64,000 nt of DNA, taken from assembly GCA_002345025.1 (NCBI GenBank), contig DDUX01000154.1, positions 101,986-165,985 of the forward strand. The letters are read 5' to 3'. The translations under genes and the position numbers were made by a program. The notes under the pieces were generated by a model, which made no database searches, had not been told where the DNA came from, and saw only the letters and a program-made list of their open reading frames with translations. This stretch comes from Candidatus Accumulibacter iunctus (lineage in GTDB: Bacteria > Pseudomonadota > Gammaproteobacteria > Burkholderiales > Rhodocyclaceae). This document shows, one piece after another, positions 55,600 to 64,000 of the stretch. Positions within the stretch are counted from its first letter, which is position 1; every line of letters begins with the position of its first letter.

Positions 55600-55605
55600 A
55601 TTATA
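55600..55605 (-). promoter_or_regulatory. -10 element of the ahcY operon promoter
   Basis: Perfect TATAAT on the minus strand, seven bases before the riboswitch. A weak -35 (CGCACC) sits 17 bases upstream, overlapping the 3' end of the NusG-domain-II gene. Confidence 0.7.
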
Positions 55606-55636
55606 TAACGGGTTCGAGAGCAGGTGCGAGCAGCTT

Positions 55637-56014
55637 TCAGTAAGCGAGCGAGTCGTAAGTCCGGTGCGCTCCCTGGACTTCGACGCTAACCTGATTTGGG
55701 GCACAGATGGCGATCTCTCCCGGACGGGCCAGCCATCCCTGGCGGACGCAATACTGTCTCGGGCTCGGGTCGGCGGCAACACGCACGCGACGGCGATCGA
55801 CGAGGACCGTTGTCACGCCCAGCGGTCCCGGGACATCGAGCCGGCGATCGTGTCGCAGATCGAGCTCCGAAAAGATCTCGCCGCCACGCTTGACGACAGC
55901 CTTTTCGGCGACCCCTGCCTGCCACGCCACGGGAAAGGATGCGACCGCGCCAGCCAGGCCGAGTGCGATCAGGAGCCAGTCGCCCGGCTTCAGCAGGGCG
56001 ATCCAGCTGATCAC
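55637..56014 (-). CDS. NusG domain II-containing protein
   Basis: 125-residue protein: one N-terminal membrane span (WLLIALGLAGAVASFPVAW), then the NusG-II fold with VPGPLGVTTVLV, ADPSPRQYCVRQGW and a final YDSLAY. Found widely in betaproteobacteria; function unknown, sometimes linked with electron-transport or ApbE-type genes. GTG start at 56014 overlaps the rapZ stop (GTGA), so it is coupled to rapZ. Its stop is 32 bp before the ahcY -10 element. Confidence 0.85.
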   Translation of the reverse strand: MISWIALLKPGDWLLIALGLAGAVASFPVAWQAGVAEKAVVKRGGEIFSELDLRHDRRLDVPGPLGVTTVLVDRRRVRVAADPSPRQYCVRQGWLARPGEIAICAPNQVSVEVQGAHRTYDSLAY

Positions 56015-56886
56015 GGGTCGCTGCCGGCCGCTGGCGCTGCCAGCTCGCGGTGCCTGACCAGGACACGCGCACAGTCGTTGAACTCGCGCGCCAACCATTC
56101 GGCGAAAAACACGGACCGATGCTGACCACCGGTGCAGCCGATGGCAACGGTCAGATAGTTGCGACTGTCCTGAACGTATGCCGGCAGCCAGGCACGAACG
56201 AAGTGGGCAATGTCGGAACGCATGCGCAGGACGTCGGCTTCGGCCTCGAGAAAGTCGACTACTGCTGCGTCGCGCCCGGTCAATGGCCGCAGGTTGGCGT
56301 CGTAATGTGGATTGGGCAGGCAGCGGACGTCGAACACCAGGTCGGCATCGAGGGGGATGCCGTTCTTGAAGCCGAAGGACTCGAAGAGCAATGTCAGCCC
56401 GCGGCACGGGTCGCTGGCGATGGTGCTCTTGACGAACTGGCGCACCCATTCGCGCAGCGCGGCGGGCTTCACCCCGCTCGTGTCGATGTGATGACCGAGC
56501 GCTGACAGCCCGACCAGACGACCACGTTCGGCGGCGATGGCTTCGGTCAGTGTCAGCTGATCGCTGGCAAGTGGATGCCGCCGGCGGGTCTCCGAATAGC
56601 GCTTGATCAGGGTGGCGTCCTGTGCGTCGAGGAACAGGAACTGCAACTCGAGATCGTGCTCGCGCAAAGCGTCGAGCTGCATCGGCAGCGTCGCCACGCT
56701 GTTGCCTCCGCGGATGTCGATGACGACGCCGACCTTGTCGTAGCCCTGCAGATCGAGTTGCCCAACCAACGGCTGCAACAACTGCGCGGGCAGATTGTCG
56801 ACGCAATAGTAGTCCGCGTCCTCGAGCACCTTGAGGGCGATCGATTTGCCTGAGCCGGAGAGGCCGCTGATGAGAACAAGATGCAT
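56011..56886 (-). CDS. rapZ: RNase adapter protein RapZ
   Basis: 291-residue nucleotide-binding protein (YvcJ/RapZ). Walker A ISGLSGSGKSIAL at the N-terminus, Walker-B-like VVIDIRGGN, and the C-terminal IGCTGGQHRSVFFAEW. In enterobacteria it guides RNase E to the small RNA GlmZ and controls GlmS; in betaproteobacteria the target is not established. Start at 56886 (MHLVLISG); an ATG four codons upstream is possible, and neither has a good ribosome-binding site. Confidence 0.93.
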   Translation of the reverse strand: MHLVLISGLSGSGKSIALKVLEDADYYCVDNLPAQLLQPLVGQLDLQGYDKVGVVIDIRGGNSVATLPMQLDALREHDLELQFLFLDAQDATLIKRYSETRRRHPLASDQLTLTEAIAAERGRLVGLSALGHHIDTSGVKPAALREWVRQFVKSTIASDPCRGLTLLFESFGFKNGIPLDADLVFDVRCLPNPHYDANLRPLTGRDAAVVDFLEAEADVLRMRSDIAHFVRAWLPAYVQDSRNYLTVAIGCTGGQHRSVFFAEWLAREFNDCARVLVRHRELAAPAAGSDP

Positions 56887-56969
56887 GCTGGCAAGCATAA
56901 CGGATGGTCGACCGCACGGGCAAGCTGCGCTGCATTAAACTGCTGTTTCCCAGCGGACGGACCGGGCTC

Positions 56970-58151
56970 ATGAGCACTCTCAACATTCCCTTTGTCGACG
57001 AACTCGCGGCGCTGCGTCGCGACATCCATGCGCACCCTGAACTCGCCTTTGCCGAGCTTCGCACGGCGGATCTGGTGGCGCGCGAGCTTGAGCGCTACGG
57101 ACTTGAGGTCGATCGCGGCCTCGCGGGCACGGGGGTCGTCGGTGTCCTGCGCAAGGGCAGCAGCGGCCGCGGCATCGGACTTCGCGCCGACATGGACGCG
57201 CTGCCACTATACGAGAAGAACGACTTTCCGCATCGCTCGCGGAATCCCGGCAAGATGCACGCCTGCGGGCACGACGGGCACACCGCGATCCTTCTCGGCG
57301 CAGCGCGCTACATGGCTGCACAGCAGCACGAGCTGGCAATCGACGGCAGCGTGTATTTCATCTTCCAGCCAGCCGAGGAATCCGAAGGTGGTGCCGCAGT
57401 CATGATCAGCGACGGCCTTTTTGACAGGTTTCCAATGGCGGCGGTCTTTGGTCTCCATAACTGGCCGGGATTGCCGGTGGGGCAGATGGCGGTGATGCCG
57501 GGGCCGGTCATGGCCGGCACCTGCGCCTTCGAGATCACGGTGCGCGGGCATGGCTGTCATGCCGCGATGCCGCAGCAAGGAGTCGACACACTGGTCGTCA
57601 CGAGCCAGCTGGTGCTCGCTCTGCAGACAGTTGTCGCGCGCAACGTGCATCCCTGCGAGTCGGCAGTGGTCAGCGTCACGCAGATTCACGCTGGTGAAGC
57701 CTGGAACATCATCCCGGACGACGCCGTCCTGCGTGGCACGATCCGCAGCTTCAAGGCAGAGATCCAGGAACTCGTCGAACGTTCGGTCGAGCGGCTCTGC
57801 AGCGGCATCGCGAGCGCCTTCGGGGCGCAGATTTCGGTTCGCTTCGACCACCGCTATCCGCCAACTGTCAACAGTCCGGCGGAAAGCGAGGTCTGTCGCC
57901 GCGTTGCGACGCGGCTGCTTGGCGCCGAGAATGTGCGTACCAGCGAGTTGCCGTCGATGGGCGCCGAGGATTTCGCCTACATGCTGGGCGAGAAGCCGGG
58001 GTGCTACGTCTGGCTGGGCAACGGTCCGGGTACCGGTGGCTGTACGCTGCACAATCCGCACTACGATTTCAACGACGAGATCCTGCCGCTGGGCGTCAGC
58101 TACTGGGTGCAGCTGGCCGAGAGCGTGCTGGCGGAGGCGCCGGTAGCCTAG
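56970..58151 (+). CDS. M20 family amidohydrolase (hippurate hydrolase-like)
   Basis: 393-residue metallopeptidase-family amidohydrolase. Metal-site motifs: GLRADMDALP, MHACGHDGH, QPAEESEGGA and the C-terminal PSMGAEDFAYM. Related enzymes hydrolyse N-acyl amino acids (hippurate, IAA-amino acids, N-acetyl-ornithine-like). Substrate unknown. Start at ATG 56970, near HPELAF homologous positions; divergent from rapZ. Confidence 0.9.
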   Translation: MSTLNIPFVDELAALRRDIHAHPELAFAELRTADLVARELERYGLEVDRGLAGTGVVGVLRKGSSGRGIGLRADMDALPLYEKNDFPHRSRNPGKMHACGHDGHTAILLGAARYMAAQQHELAIDGSVYFIFQPAEESEGGAAVMISDGLFDRFPMAAVFGLHNWPGLPVGQMAVMPGPVMAGTCAFEITVRGHGCHAAMPQQGVDTLVVTSQLVLALQTVVARNVHPCESAVVSVTQIHAGEAWNIIPDDAVLRGTIRSFKAEIQELVERSVERLCSGIASAFGAQISVRFDHRYPPTVNSPAESEVCRRVATRLLGAENVRTSELPSMGAEDFAYMLGEKPGCYVWLGNGPGTGGCTLHNPHYDFNDEILPLGVSYWVQLAESVLAEAPVA

Positions 58152-58509
58152 ACGGCTTGAGACGCGCTGCGGAAGCCGTCGCCGGCAGGCGGCGATGCCA
58201 GGCGCCAGGGGGTAAGGACGCGACGCATCAGGACTGGTGCGGCGAGGTACCGGCGAGCAACGCTGCAGCTCAGTCGCTTCATCGCCTGCTTCACGAACTC
58301 CGATTCCACCACGCGCCGCACGCCAGCCGCCAAGAAGGGCGTGCGTCTGTGGCTACAAGCGGTTGTGCCGGCGTCGGCGGGGAAATGTTGCCCCGACTCC
58401 TGAGGCATACGCGCGGGAGTGATTTTTGCTACACTCACTCGGTCGACCGGGGGGCATCATCTGTCGCGATGGGAGAGCGCCGGATGCGACAGCGCGATGA
58501 AAAGATGGC
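58152..58509. other. Intergenic region after the M20 gene
   Basis: 358 bp before the hairpins. A possible promoter lies near 58426-58436 (TTTTTGCTACACT) for the two-component operon. A minus-strand frame (58148-58438) has no recognisable content. Confidence 0.45.
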
Positions 58510-58567
58510 GGGGAGCACCTGGTGCAGTATTCAGGTGCTCCCCGAGTTCGGGCCGAAGCCGGAACTC
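58510..58567 (+). promoter_or_regulatory. Tandem hairpins in the leader of the two-component operon
   Basis: GGGGAGCACCTG and its perfect complement CAGGTGCTCCCC enclose a ten-base loop (58510-58543, 12 pairs). Directly adjacent, GAGTTCGG and CCGGAACTC form a second stem with one bulge (58544-58567). Twenty-three bases later a small ORF begins. No U-tract follows, so this is more like a leader structure or mRNA-stability element than a simple terminator. Confidence 0.6.
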
Positions 58568-58590
58568 CAAGACCATAAAAGGAGAACAGC

Positions 58591-58650
58591 ATGCGCAGTC
58601 TAGGAAAGTGGGCTTACAGAGAGCTTACGCCAGCGGCCTCGGGATCGTGA
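58591..58650 (+). CDS. 19-residue leader ORF before the response regulator
   Basis: A strong AAAGGAGA seven bases upstream introduces an ATG followed by 18 further codons: MRSLGKWAYRELTPAASGS. The stop is four bases before the ATG of the response regulator, which itself has no ribosome-binding site outside this ORF. It therefore looks like a translated leader that feeds ribosomes into the regulator. No run of one regulatory amino acid is evident. It may instead be a small protein in its own right. Confidence 0.55.
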   Translation: MRSLGKWAYRELTPAASGS

Positions 58651-58654
58651 TGCC

Positions 58655-59335
58655 ATGCGCATTCTGCTTGCCGAGGACGACAAGATCATTGCCGATGGCC
58701 TCTGCCGCTCCCTGCGCCTTGGTGGCTACGCCGTCGATTGCGCCGAGAATGGCATTGACGCTGAAACAGCGCTGTTGACCAATACTTACGACCTCCTGAT
58801 TCTCGATCTGGGTCTGCCGAAGCTGCCCGGCCTCGACGTGCTGCGACGGCTGCGGGCTCGCAAGTCGAACACGCCGGTGCTGATCCTGACGGCACTGGAC
58901 GCCATCGACGACCGGGTCAAGGGCCTCGATCTCGGTGCCGACGACTACATGGCGAAGCCGTTCGAGCTGGCCGAACTGGAGGCGCGTGTGCGAGCCCTGA
59001 GTCGCCGCTCGTCCGGGACGACCAGAGTCATCGCGTGCGGCACACTGACTTTCGACCAGACGGACCGCTGCGCCATGGCCAATGGCGAAAGACTCGATCT
59101 CTCGGCGCGGGAACTGGGCATCCTGGAAATACTGCTGACGCGCGCCCATCGTCTCGTCAGCAAGGACCATCTGGTCGATCATCTTTGTGGCTGGGGCGAG
59201 GAGGTGAGCCACAACGCCATCGAGGTTTATGTTCACCGCCTGCGCCGGAAGCTCGAACCGAGTGGTGTCAACATCGCCACCGTGCGCGGGCTTGGCTATT
59301 ATCTTGAGAAGCCTGCGGACGAGAGAAAACCCTGA
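58655..59335 (+). CDS. OmpR-family response regulator, TctD/QseB-like
   Basis: 226-residue regulator: receiver domain with phospho-acceptor Asp in LLILDLGLPKLPG, TALDAIDDRVKGLDLGADDYMAKPF around the switch, and a C-terminal winged-helix domain (HNAIEVYVHRLRRKL; TVRGLGYYL). Partner of the following kinase. Close to TctD, but no tricarboxylate-transport genes are nearby, so the target is unknown. Confidence 0.92.
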   Translation: MRILLAEDDKIIADGLCRSLRLGGYAVDCAENGIDAETALLTNTYDLLILDLGLPKLPGLDVLRRLRARKSNTPVLILTALDAIDDRVKGLDLGADDYMAKPFELAELEARVRALSRRSSGTTRVIACGTLTFDQTDRCAMANGERLDLSARELGILEILLTRAHRLVSKDHLVDHLCGWGEEVSHNAIEVYVHRLRRKLEPSGVNIATVRGLGYYLEKPADERKP

Positions 59336-60794
59336 CATCCAGCGTTCGCTGTTCGGCGAGATTCTCGACTGGATGCTTGCGCCGCTGCTGTTCGTGTGGC
59401 CGATCAGCATCGCGCTGACGCACTACTTCGCCAACAATGTCGCGAGTTACCCGTACGATCAGGCGCTGCGCGAACAGGTCGCGGCACTCTCGCGGCAGGT
59501 CAGTTTTGTCGACGGGCGGGCGCGTCTGGCGCTGCCCGGTCTGGCCGAGGTGTTTCTGCGTGCGGACGAGATCGACACCGTTTACTTCCATCTGCTCGAT
59601 GACGAAGGGCGGCTGCTGGCTGGCGACCCGGAGCTGCCCGCACCAGCGAACCCTGGCGGCCTGGCCCGCAGCGAATTTGGCGAAGCGCAACTGCGGGACG
59701 ACGAGTACCGCGGTCAGCCAATGCGCATCGCCTACCTTTATCTGCCGCAGCCGGGAGACCCGGGAGAGCGTCGCGGGGTGCTGATCGAGGTCGGAGAGAC
59801 GACCGAGAAGCGCGCGCAACTGGCCAACAAGATCATCGCCAGCGTCATCGTGCCGCAGTTCGTCATCATTCCTCTGGCCGTCGTCCTGGTCTGGTTCGGT
59901 CTGTCGCAAGGACTTCGTCCGCTGACCCGCCTGCGCGACCGGATCGAAGCCCGCCGCGAGGCCGATCTGTCACCGATCTCGCTCGGCCGGGTGCCGGAGG
60001 AACTGCGGCCGCTGACGGAGGCCTTCAACTCGATCCTTGCCCGTATGCAGCAGAACGTGAGCGCCCAGAGGCGTTTCATAGCCGATGCCGCGCACCAGAT
60101 GCGAACCCCTCTGACGGGACTGAAGACGCAGGCGCAACTGGCGATGCGTGAGACCGACCCGGACGAGCTGCGGCACGCTCTCCGACAGATCCTGATGGGG
60201 GCCGATCGCGCCTCGCATCTGGTCGACCAGTTGCTGGCCCTGGCCCGGGCCGAAACAAGCGACCAGGCGCAGCAAGCCCTAGTGACGCTGGACCTCGATC
60301 ACCTGTTGCGCGAGGTGGTGGAAACCTGGGTGATCCGCGCGCTCGACAAAAACATTGATCTGGGCTACGAGCGCGCCGGCAAAGGGCTGATCGACGGGAA
60401 TGCCTTTCTGCTGCGCGAGATGATCAACAATCTGCTTGACAACGCCCTGCGTTACACGCCGGTCGGCGGGTGCGTCACCGCACGGGTTGCGGCGCTGGGC
60501 GACTTCGTGGTCCTCGAAATCGAGGACAGTGGGCCGGGAATCTCCGAAGACGAATCGCTGAAGGTCTTCGACCGTTTCTACCGTGGCGAGGGGACGGATG
60601 TCGAGGGCAGCGGCCTCGGTCTGGCGATCGTTCGCGAGATCGCCGAGGTTCACAAGGCGGCCGCCAGCCTGCGTCCGAGAACAAGGAGCGATGCCGATGG
60701 GGAAGCCGCCGGCTGTGTGGCACGCATCGTCTTTCCCGCTCATCGTCCCCTGCGAAAGCCGGTCCAGGAGCCGGTGCAGACCGGTTTCGCCTGA
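59304..60794 (+). CDS. Sensor histidine kinase, TctE/QseC-like
   Basis: About 496 residues: membrane span one (MLAPLLFVWPISIAL), periplasmic sensor of about 135 residues, span two (VIVPQFVIIPLAVVLVWFG), HAMP, phospho-acceptor His in DAAHQMRTPLTGLK, and HATPase motifs (INNLLDNALRY; DSGPGI; GSGLGLAIV). The start is uncertain: a TTG at 59304 keeps the usual N-terminal RSLFGEILDW, whereas the first ATG (59373) would start inside the first span. The gene overlaps the regulator by 32 bp. Confidence 0.85.
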   Translation: MRSLRTRENPDIQRSLFGEILDWMLAPLLFVWPISIALTHYFANNVASYPYDQALREQVAALSRQVSFVDGRARLALPGLAEVFLRADEIDTVYFHLLDDEGRLLAGDPELPAPANPGGLARSEFGEAQLRDDEYRGQPMRIAYLYLPQPGDPGERRGVLIEVGETTEKRAQLANKIIASVIVPQFVIIPLAVVLVWFGLSQGLRPLTRLRDRIEARREADLSPISLGRVPEELRPLTEAFNSILARMQQNVSAQRRFIADAAHQMRTPLTGLKTQAQLAMRETDPDELRHALRQILMGADRASHLVDQLLALARAETSDQAQQALVTLDLDHLLREVVETWVIRALDKNIDLGYERAGKGLIDGNAFLLREMINNLLDNALRYTPVGGCVTARVAALGDFVVLEIEDSGPGISEDESLKVFDRFYRGEGTDVEGSGLGLAIVREIAEVHKAAASLRPRTRSDADGEAAGCVARIVFPAHRPLRKPVQEPVQTGFA

Positions 60795-60922
60795 GAACTA
60801 GTGCCGGCATCGCCGCCAGAACCGCTCGATGCACGACACGCGCGGGTGCCCGACGAGGCATTGCCGGTCGACGGGCGAGGATTTTTCTGGCGCGCAACGC
60901 CGCCGGCGCGTGTTCGCCTGGC

Positions 60923-61834
60923 TCAGCCAAGAGTACGCAGGTAAGCGGGGGCGAACTCGATGACGAAGTCCCAGAACGCTCCCAGTGCGGGAGTCAAATG
61001 CTTGCTCTTGTGGCGGACGATGTGCCAGCGGCGCATGACCGGCGTGCCCTCGATATCGAGAACATGCAAGCGGCCGGTACTCAGTTCGAGGCCGAGAGTG
61101 TGCGCAGAGATGAAACTGATGCCCAGTCCGGCCACCACGGCCTGCTTGATGGCTTCGTTGCTGGCCATTTCCATGCCGATTCGGGGCTTGATCGAGTGTT
61201 CCTGAAAGAACTCTTCCATTGCCGAGCGCGTTCCCGATCCCGGCTCGCGAACGATCAGCGTTTCGCCGCCAAGGTCTTCGACCGCCAGGCCGGGGACGCC
61301 AGCCAGCGAGTGTCCCCGGCCGGCCACGATCACCAGCGGGTGCGGTGCAAAGGCGACGGCGATGGCGTCGAGGTTGGCCGGCGGGCGTCCCATGATCGCC
61401 AGGTCCACCTCGTTGTTGGCGAGCAGACGACTGACCGTGTCACGGTTGTCGATCAGCAGGCGGATGCGGACATCGGCCTGCGTCCTGCGGAACTCCGCCA
61501 GCAGACCCGGAGCGAAGTACTCGGCAGTGCTGGCGACCGCGACCGCGATGCGCCCGCCCTTGAGTCCCTTCAGTGCCAGCAGCGCCTCGTCTGCCTCCTT
61601 CAGCGACTGCAGGATCTGGCGCGTGTGGCCGAGGAGGATCTCGCCCGCTTCGGTCAGGAAGACCCGCTTGCCGATTCTCTCGAACAGCAGCGTGCCGCTG
61701 ACGTCCTCGAGTTGCTTGATCTGCAGCGAGATTGCGGCATGCGTCAGATGCAGGTTCTCCGCTGCCCGGGCGAACGAAAGATGGCTGGCTGCGACCGAGA
61801 AGATCTGGAGCTGGCGGATGGTGGCGTTTCTCAT
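60923..61834 (-). CDS. cbbR: LysR-family regulator CbbR
   Basis: 303-residue LysR-type regulator. The helix-turn-helix lies in residues 5-60 (LSFARAAENLHLTHAAIS; LLFERIGKR) and the effector domain follows (SNEAIKQAVVAGLGISFIS). Divergent transcription from fbp-prk, 116 bp apart, is the standard arrangement for CbbR, the activator of Calvin-cycle genes. Confidence 0.9.
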   Translation of the reverse strand: MRNATIRQLQIFSVAASHLSFARAAENLHLTHAAISLQIKQLEDVSGTLLFERIGKRVFLTEAGEILLGHTRQILQSLKEADEALLALKGLKGGRIAVAVASTAEYFAPGLLAEFRRTQADVRIRLLIDNRDTVSRLLANNEVDLAIMGRPPANLDAIAVAFAPHPLVIVAGRGHSLAGVPGLAVEDLGGETLIVREPGSGTRSAMEEFFQEHSIKPRIGMEMASNEAIKQAVVAGLGISFISAHTLGLELSTGRLHVLDIEGTPVMRRWHIVRHKSKHLTPALGAFWDFVIEFAPAYLRTLG

Positions 61835-61950
61835 TGGTTAGCTTTCATTAAACGAACTCGCCAGTATGTTTAACTACCTCTTTTGTTTTGGGTCGCTAGA
61901 ATGAGGGCCAATCGCAGCCCGATCTGAATCGTGATTCCTGGAGCAAGCCC
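61835..61950. promoter_or_regulatory. cbbR-fbp divergent control region
   Basis: 116 bp, A/T-rich compared with its surroundings. TTA-N8-TAA (61838-61852) and a GTTTAAC at 61868-61874 fit LysR-type T-N11-A operators used by CbbR. A TAGAAT at 61897-61902 could be the fbp -10; no -35 match is seen, as expected for an activator-dependent promoter. Exact boxes are inferred. Confidence 0.5.
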
Positions 61951-63033
61951 ATGTTATGCGGACGGACCAACGTCAACAAGTTCCTCGTTGAAGAGCAGCG
62001 CCGCAACCCGGCGCTCATCGGCGACTTTTCGATGCTCGTCAGTGATGTCGTCCGTTCGTGCAAGGCGATCGCGCAAGGGGTCTCGCGGGGTTCCCTGGCT
62101 GGTGTCCTCGGTGACGAGGGCAGCGAAAACGTGCAGGGCGAGGTGCAGAAGAAGCTCGATGTTCTTGCCAACCAGGCATTCATCCACCACTGCGAATGGG
62201 GCGGGCACTTGGCGGCGATGGCATCGGAAGAGATGGACGATATCCATCCGATTCCTCCCGAGCATCCGCGTGGCAAGTACCTGCTGGTTTTTGACCCGCT
62301 CGATGGCTCTTCCAACATCGACGTCAACCTGTCCGTAGGCAGCATCTTCTCGGTCCTCCGCTGCCCTGAGAGTTCTTCTGCTGAGGCGTTGACTGCAAAC
62401 GATTTCCTGCAGTGCGGCAACCGTCAGGTCGCTGCAGGCTACGCGCTTTATGGCCCGTCGACGATGCTGGTGCTGACCGTCGGCAACGGGACGCACGGCT
62501 TTACGCTCGACCGTGATATTGGGGAGTTCCTGCTGACGCATCCCAATCTGGTGATCGCGCCCGATACCCGTGAATTCGCGATCAACGCCTCCAACGAGCG
62601 TTTCTGGGAACCGCCGGTGCAGCGCTATGTCGCCGAATGCCTACAAGGCAAGACCGGCGTTCGCGGCACGGATTTCAACATGCGCTGGGTGGCGTCGATG
62701 GTTGCCGAGGTGCACCGCATCCTGATGCGTGGTGGTGTCTTCATGTATCCCCGGGACAGCAAGGACATGTCAAGGCCCGGCCGCCTGCGCCTGCTGTACG
62801 AAGCCAATCCGATGGCGATGATCGTTGCGCAGGCTGGTGGCCAGGCTTCGACCGGAGACGAGAGAATCCTCGATGTGCGGCCGACCAACCTGCATCAGCG
62901 GGTGCCGGTGATTCTCGGCTCGCGAAACGAGGTCGAACGCATCGAGCGCTACCATCGTGAGCACGAAACCGGCGAGGACCAGCCGTTTAGCTCGCCGCTC
63001 TTCTCGACCCGGACCCTCTTCCGGGACGACTGA
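61951..63033 (+). CDS. fbp: Class I fructose-1,6-bisphosphatase
   Basis: 360-residue enzyme converting fructose-1,6-bisphosphate to fructose-6-phosphate (gluconeogenesis and Calvin cycle). The metal-site FDPLDGSSNIDVN is intact, as is GGVFMYPRDSK. GGAG eight to nine bases upstream of the ATG. First gene of an operon with prk under CbbR. Confidence 0.95.
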   Translation: MLCGRTNVNKFLVEEQRRNPALIGDFSMLVSDVVRSCKAIAQGVSRGSLAGVLGDEGSENVQGEVQKKLDVLANQAFIHHCEWGGHLAAMASEEMDDIHPIPPEHPRGKYLLVFDPLDGSSNIDVNLSVGSIFSVLRCPESSSAEALTANDFLQCGNRQVAAGYALYGPSTMLVLTVGNGTHGFTLDRDIGEFLLTHPNLVIAPDTREFAINASNERFWEPPVQRYVAECLQGKTGVRGTDFNMRWVASMVAEVHRILMRGGVFMYPRDSKDMSRPGRLRLLYEANPMAMIVAQAGGQASTGDERILDVRPTNLHQRVPVILGSRNEVERIERYHREHETGEDQPFSSPLFSTRTLFRDD

Positions 63034-63086
63034 GCCGTGCCGGGCAAAGTCCGGCGATTCTCCATCAAGAAGCGGAGTCACAATTC

Positions 63087-63962
63087 ATGTCGATCAAGAA
63101 TCCAGTCATCGCCATCACCGGTTCGTCGGGTGCCGGAACGACATCCGTCACACGTGCCTTTCAGCACATCTTCCGGCGCGAAAAACTCAACGCTGCCATC
63201 ATCGAAGGCGACAGCTTCCATCGTTACGACCGGCAGGGGATGCGCGACAGGATGGCCGAGCTCGCGCTCGCGGGAGACCATCATTTCAGTCACTTCGGAC
63301 CCGAGGCCAACCTGTTGAGCGAACTCGAAGGGCTGTTCCGCGAATACGGCGAGACGGGTCGCGGCAACAGTCGCCACTATGTCCACGATGATGAAGAAGC
63401 GCTGCGCTATGGCTCACCACCGGGAACCTTTACCGACTGGGCGGAGTTGCCGGCCGATACCGATCTGCTCTTCTACGAAGGCTTGCACGGCGCGATCCAG
63501 ACAGACACCGTCGACGTCGCTCGCTACGTCGACCTCTGTATCGGCGTCGTGCCGATCATCAACCTTGAGTGGATACAGAAGCTCCACCGCGACAAGGCGC
63601 AACGCGGCTACTCGACGGAAGCGGTGATGGATACCATCCTCCGGCGGATGCCGGATTACATCAACTATATCTGCCCGCAGTTCTCGAAGACGCACGTCAA
63701 TTTCCAACGGGTACCGACGGTGGATACATCCAATCCCTTCATCGCCCAGGACATTCCGACGCAGGACGAAAGCATGCTGGTGATCCGCTTCGCGAATCCC
63801 AAGGGGATCGATTTCTCCTACCTTCTGAGCATGCTGCACGATTCGTTCATGTCGCGGCCGAACATCATCGTCTGCCCCGGGGGCAAGATGGGGCTCGCCA
63901 TGCAGATCATCTTCACGCCGATGATCCTGCAACTGCTGGACCGCAAGCGGCGGCAGCGCTGA
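63087..63962 (+). CDS. prk: Phosphoribulokinase
   Basis: 291-residue bacterial-type phosphoribulokinase making ribulose-1,5-bisphosphate from ribulose-5-phosphate and ATP. P-loop GSSGAGTTSV, the substrate site EGDSFHRYDR and LLFYEGLHGA are intact. Starts 53 bp after fbp with GCGGAG upstream. Its presence implies RuBisCO, which is not in this window. Confidence 0.96.
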   Translation: MSIKNPVIAITGSSGAGTTSVTRAFQHIFRREKLNAAIIEGDSFHRYDRQGMRDRMAELALAGDHHFSHFGPEANLLSELEGLFREYGETGRGNSRHYVHDDEEALRYGSPPGTFTDWAELPADTDLLFYEGLHGAIQTDTVDVARYVDLCIGVVPIINLEWIQKLHRDKAQRGYSTEAVMDTILRRMPDYINYICPQFSKTHVNFQRVPTVDTSNPFIAQDIPTQDESMLVIRFANPKGIDFSYLLSMLHDSFMSRPNIIVCPGGKMGLAMQIIFTPMILQLLDRKRRQR

Positions 63963-63977
63963 ACACGAAGCACGTTG

Positions 63978-64000
63978 ATGTGAAAGTCGCGTCTGCGACT
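63978..64000 (-). repeat. Palindromic 23-bp dispersed repeat, copy 2
   Basis: Inverted copy of the repeat at 41761-41783 with one substitution. Located 15 bp after prk and cut by the window end, so the true extent is unknown. Confidence 0.65.

Noticed and set aside
58148..58438. 96-codon minus-strand frame after the M20 gene
   Set aside because: No motif, start signal or neighbour to support it.

Overview
GC-rich, gene-dense chromosomal DNA of a betaproteobacterium. The gene set points to Rhodocyclales, most likely the 'Candidatus Accumulibacter' lineage: CbbR/Fbp/Prk Calvin-cycle genes, an exosortase-associated acyltransferase, ldtD-mepK, the ahcY / small membrane protein / metF operon behind an SAH riboswitch, and pilBCD. 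The taxon is an inference from gene content; no rRNA or other marker lies in the window. I see no tRNA or rRNA gene, CRISPR array, insertion sequence or prophage.

Layout. 0-9.4 kb: a partial unknown gene, rlmD, cell-wall genes ldtD-mepK, a two-protein signalling operon (HDOD/histidine kinase plus REC-PAS-GGDEF-EAL) and an exosortase-type acyltransferase. 9.6-12.7 kb: a divergent LolA-like / LolD-like ABC / outer-membrane barrel cluster without a permease. 12.7-24.4 kb: alcohol dehydrogenase, a decayed polyamine-type ABC transporter, recJ and its partner gene, lolC-lolD, a chemoreceptor, comEC, a YaiI/YqxD gene. 24.4-28.9 kb: a loose region with two gene remnants, a large HPr-like protein, an orphan ParA and a carboxylesterase. 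28.9-41.7 kb: isopropylmalate-dehydrogenase-like gene, pilD/pilC/pilB, maeB, an EF-G paralogue, plsB. 41.7-49.9 kb: lytic transglycosylase with a structured leader, CNNM protein, queC coupled to a YeeE/YedE transporter, gamma-glutamyltransferase plus a DUF1615 lipoprotein.

49.9-56.9 kb, minus strand: rapZ and a NusG-domain-II gene, then a promoter and SAH riboswitch driving ahcY, a small membrane protein, metF and, with almost no gaps, a J-domain protein followed by three unrecognised proteins. This tightly coupled J-domain operon at the end of an S-adenosylhomocysteine-responsive transcript is the best candidate for an undescribed system. 57-64 kb: M20 amidohydrolase, a TctD/TctE-like two-component system preceded by two hairpins and a 19-codon leader ORF, and cbbR divergent from fbp-prk.

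Other loose ends are a 33-bp near-perfect palindrome upstream of maeB and the EF-G paralogue, a 21-bp tandem repeat at the queC start, a short palindromic repeat present near 41.76 kb and at the window end, and a triple R-x-x-L-F peptide repeat in the outer-membrane protein.
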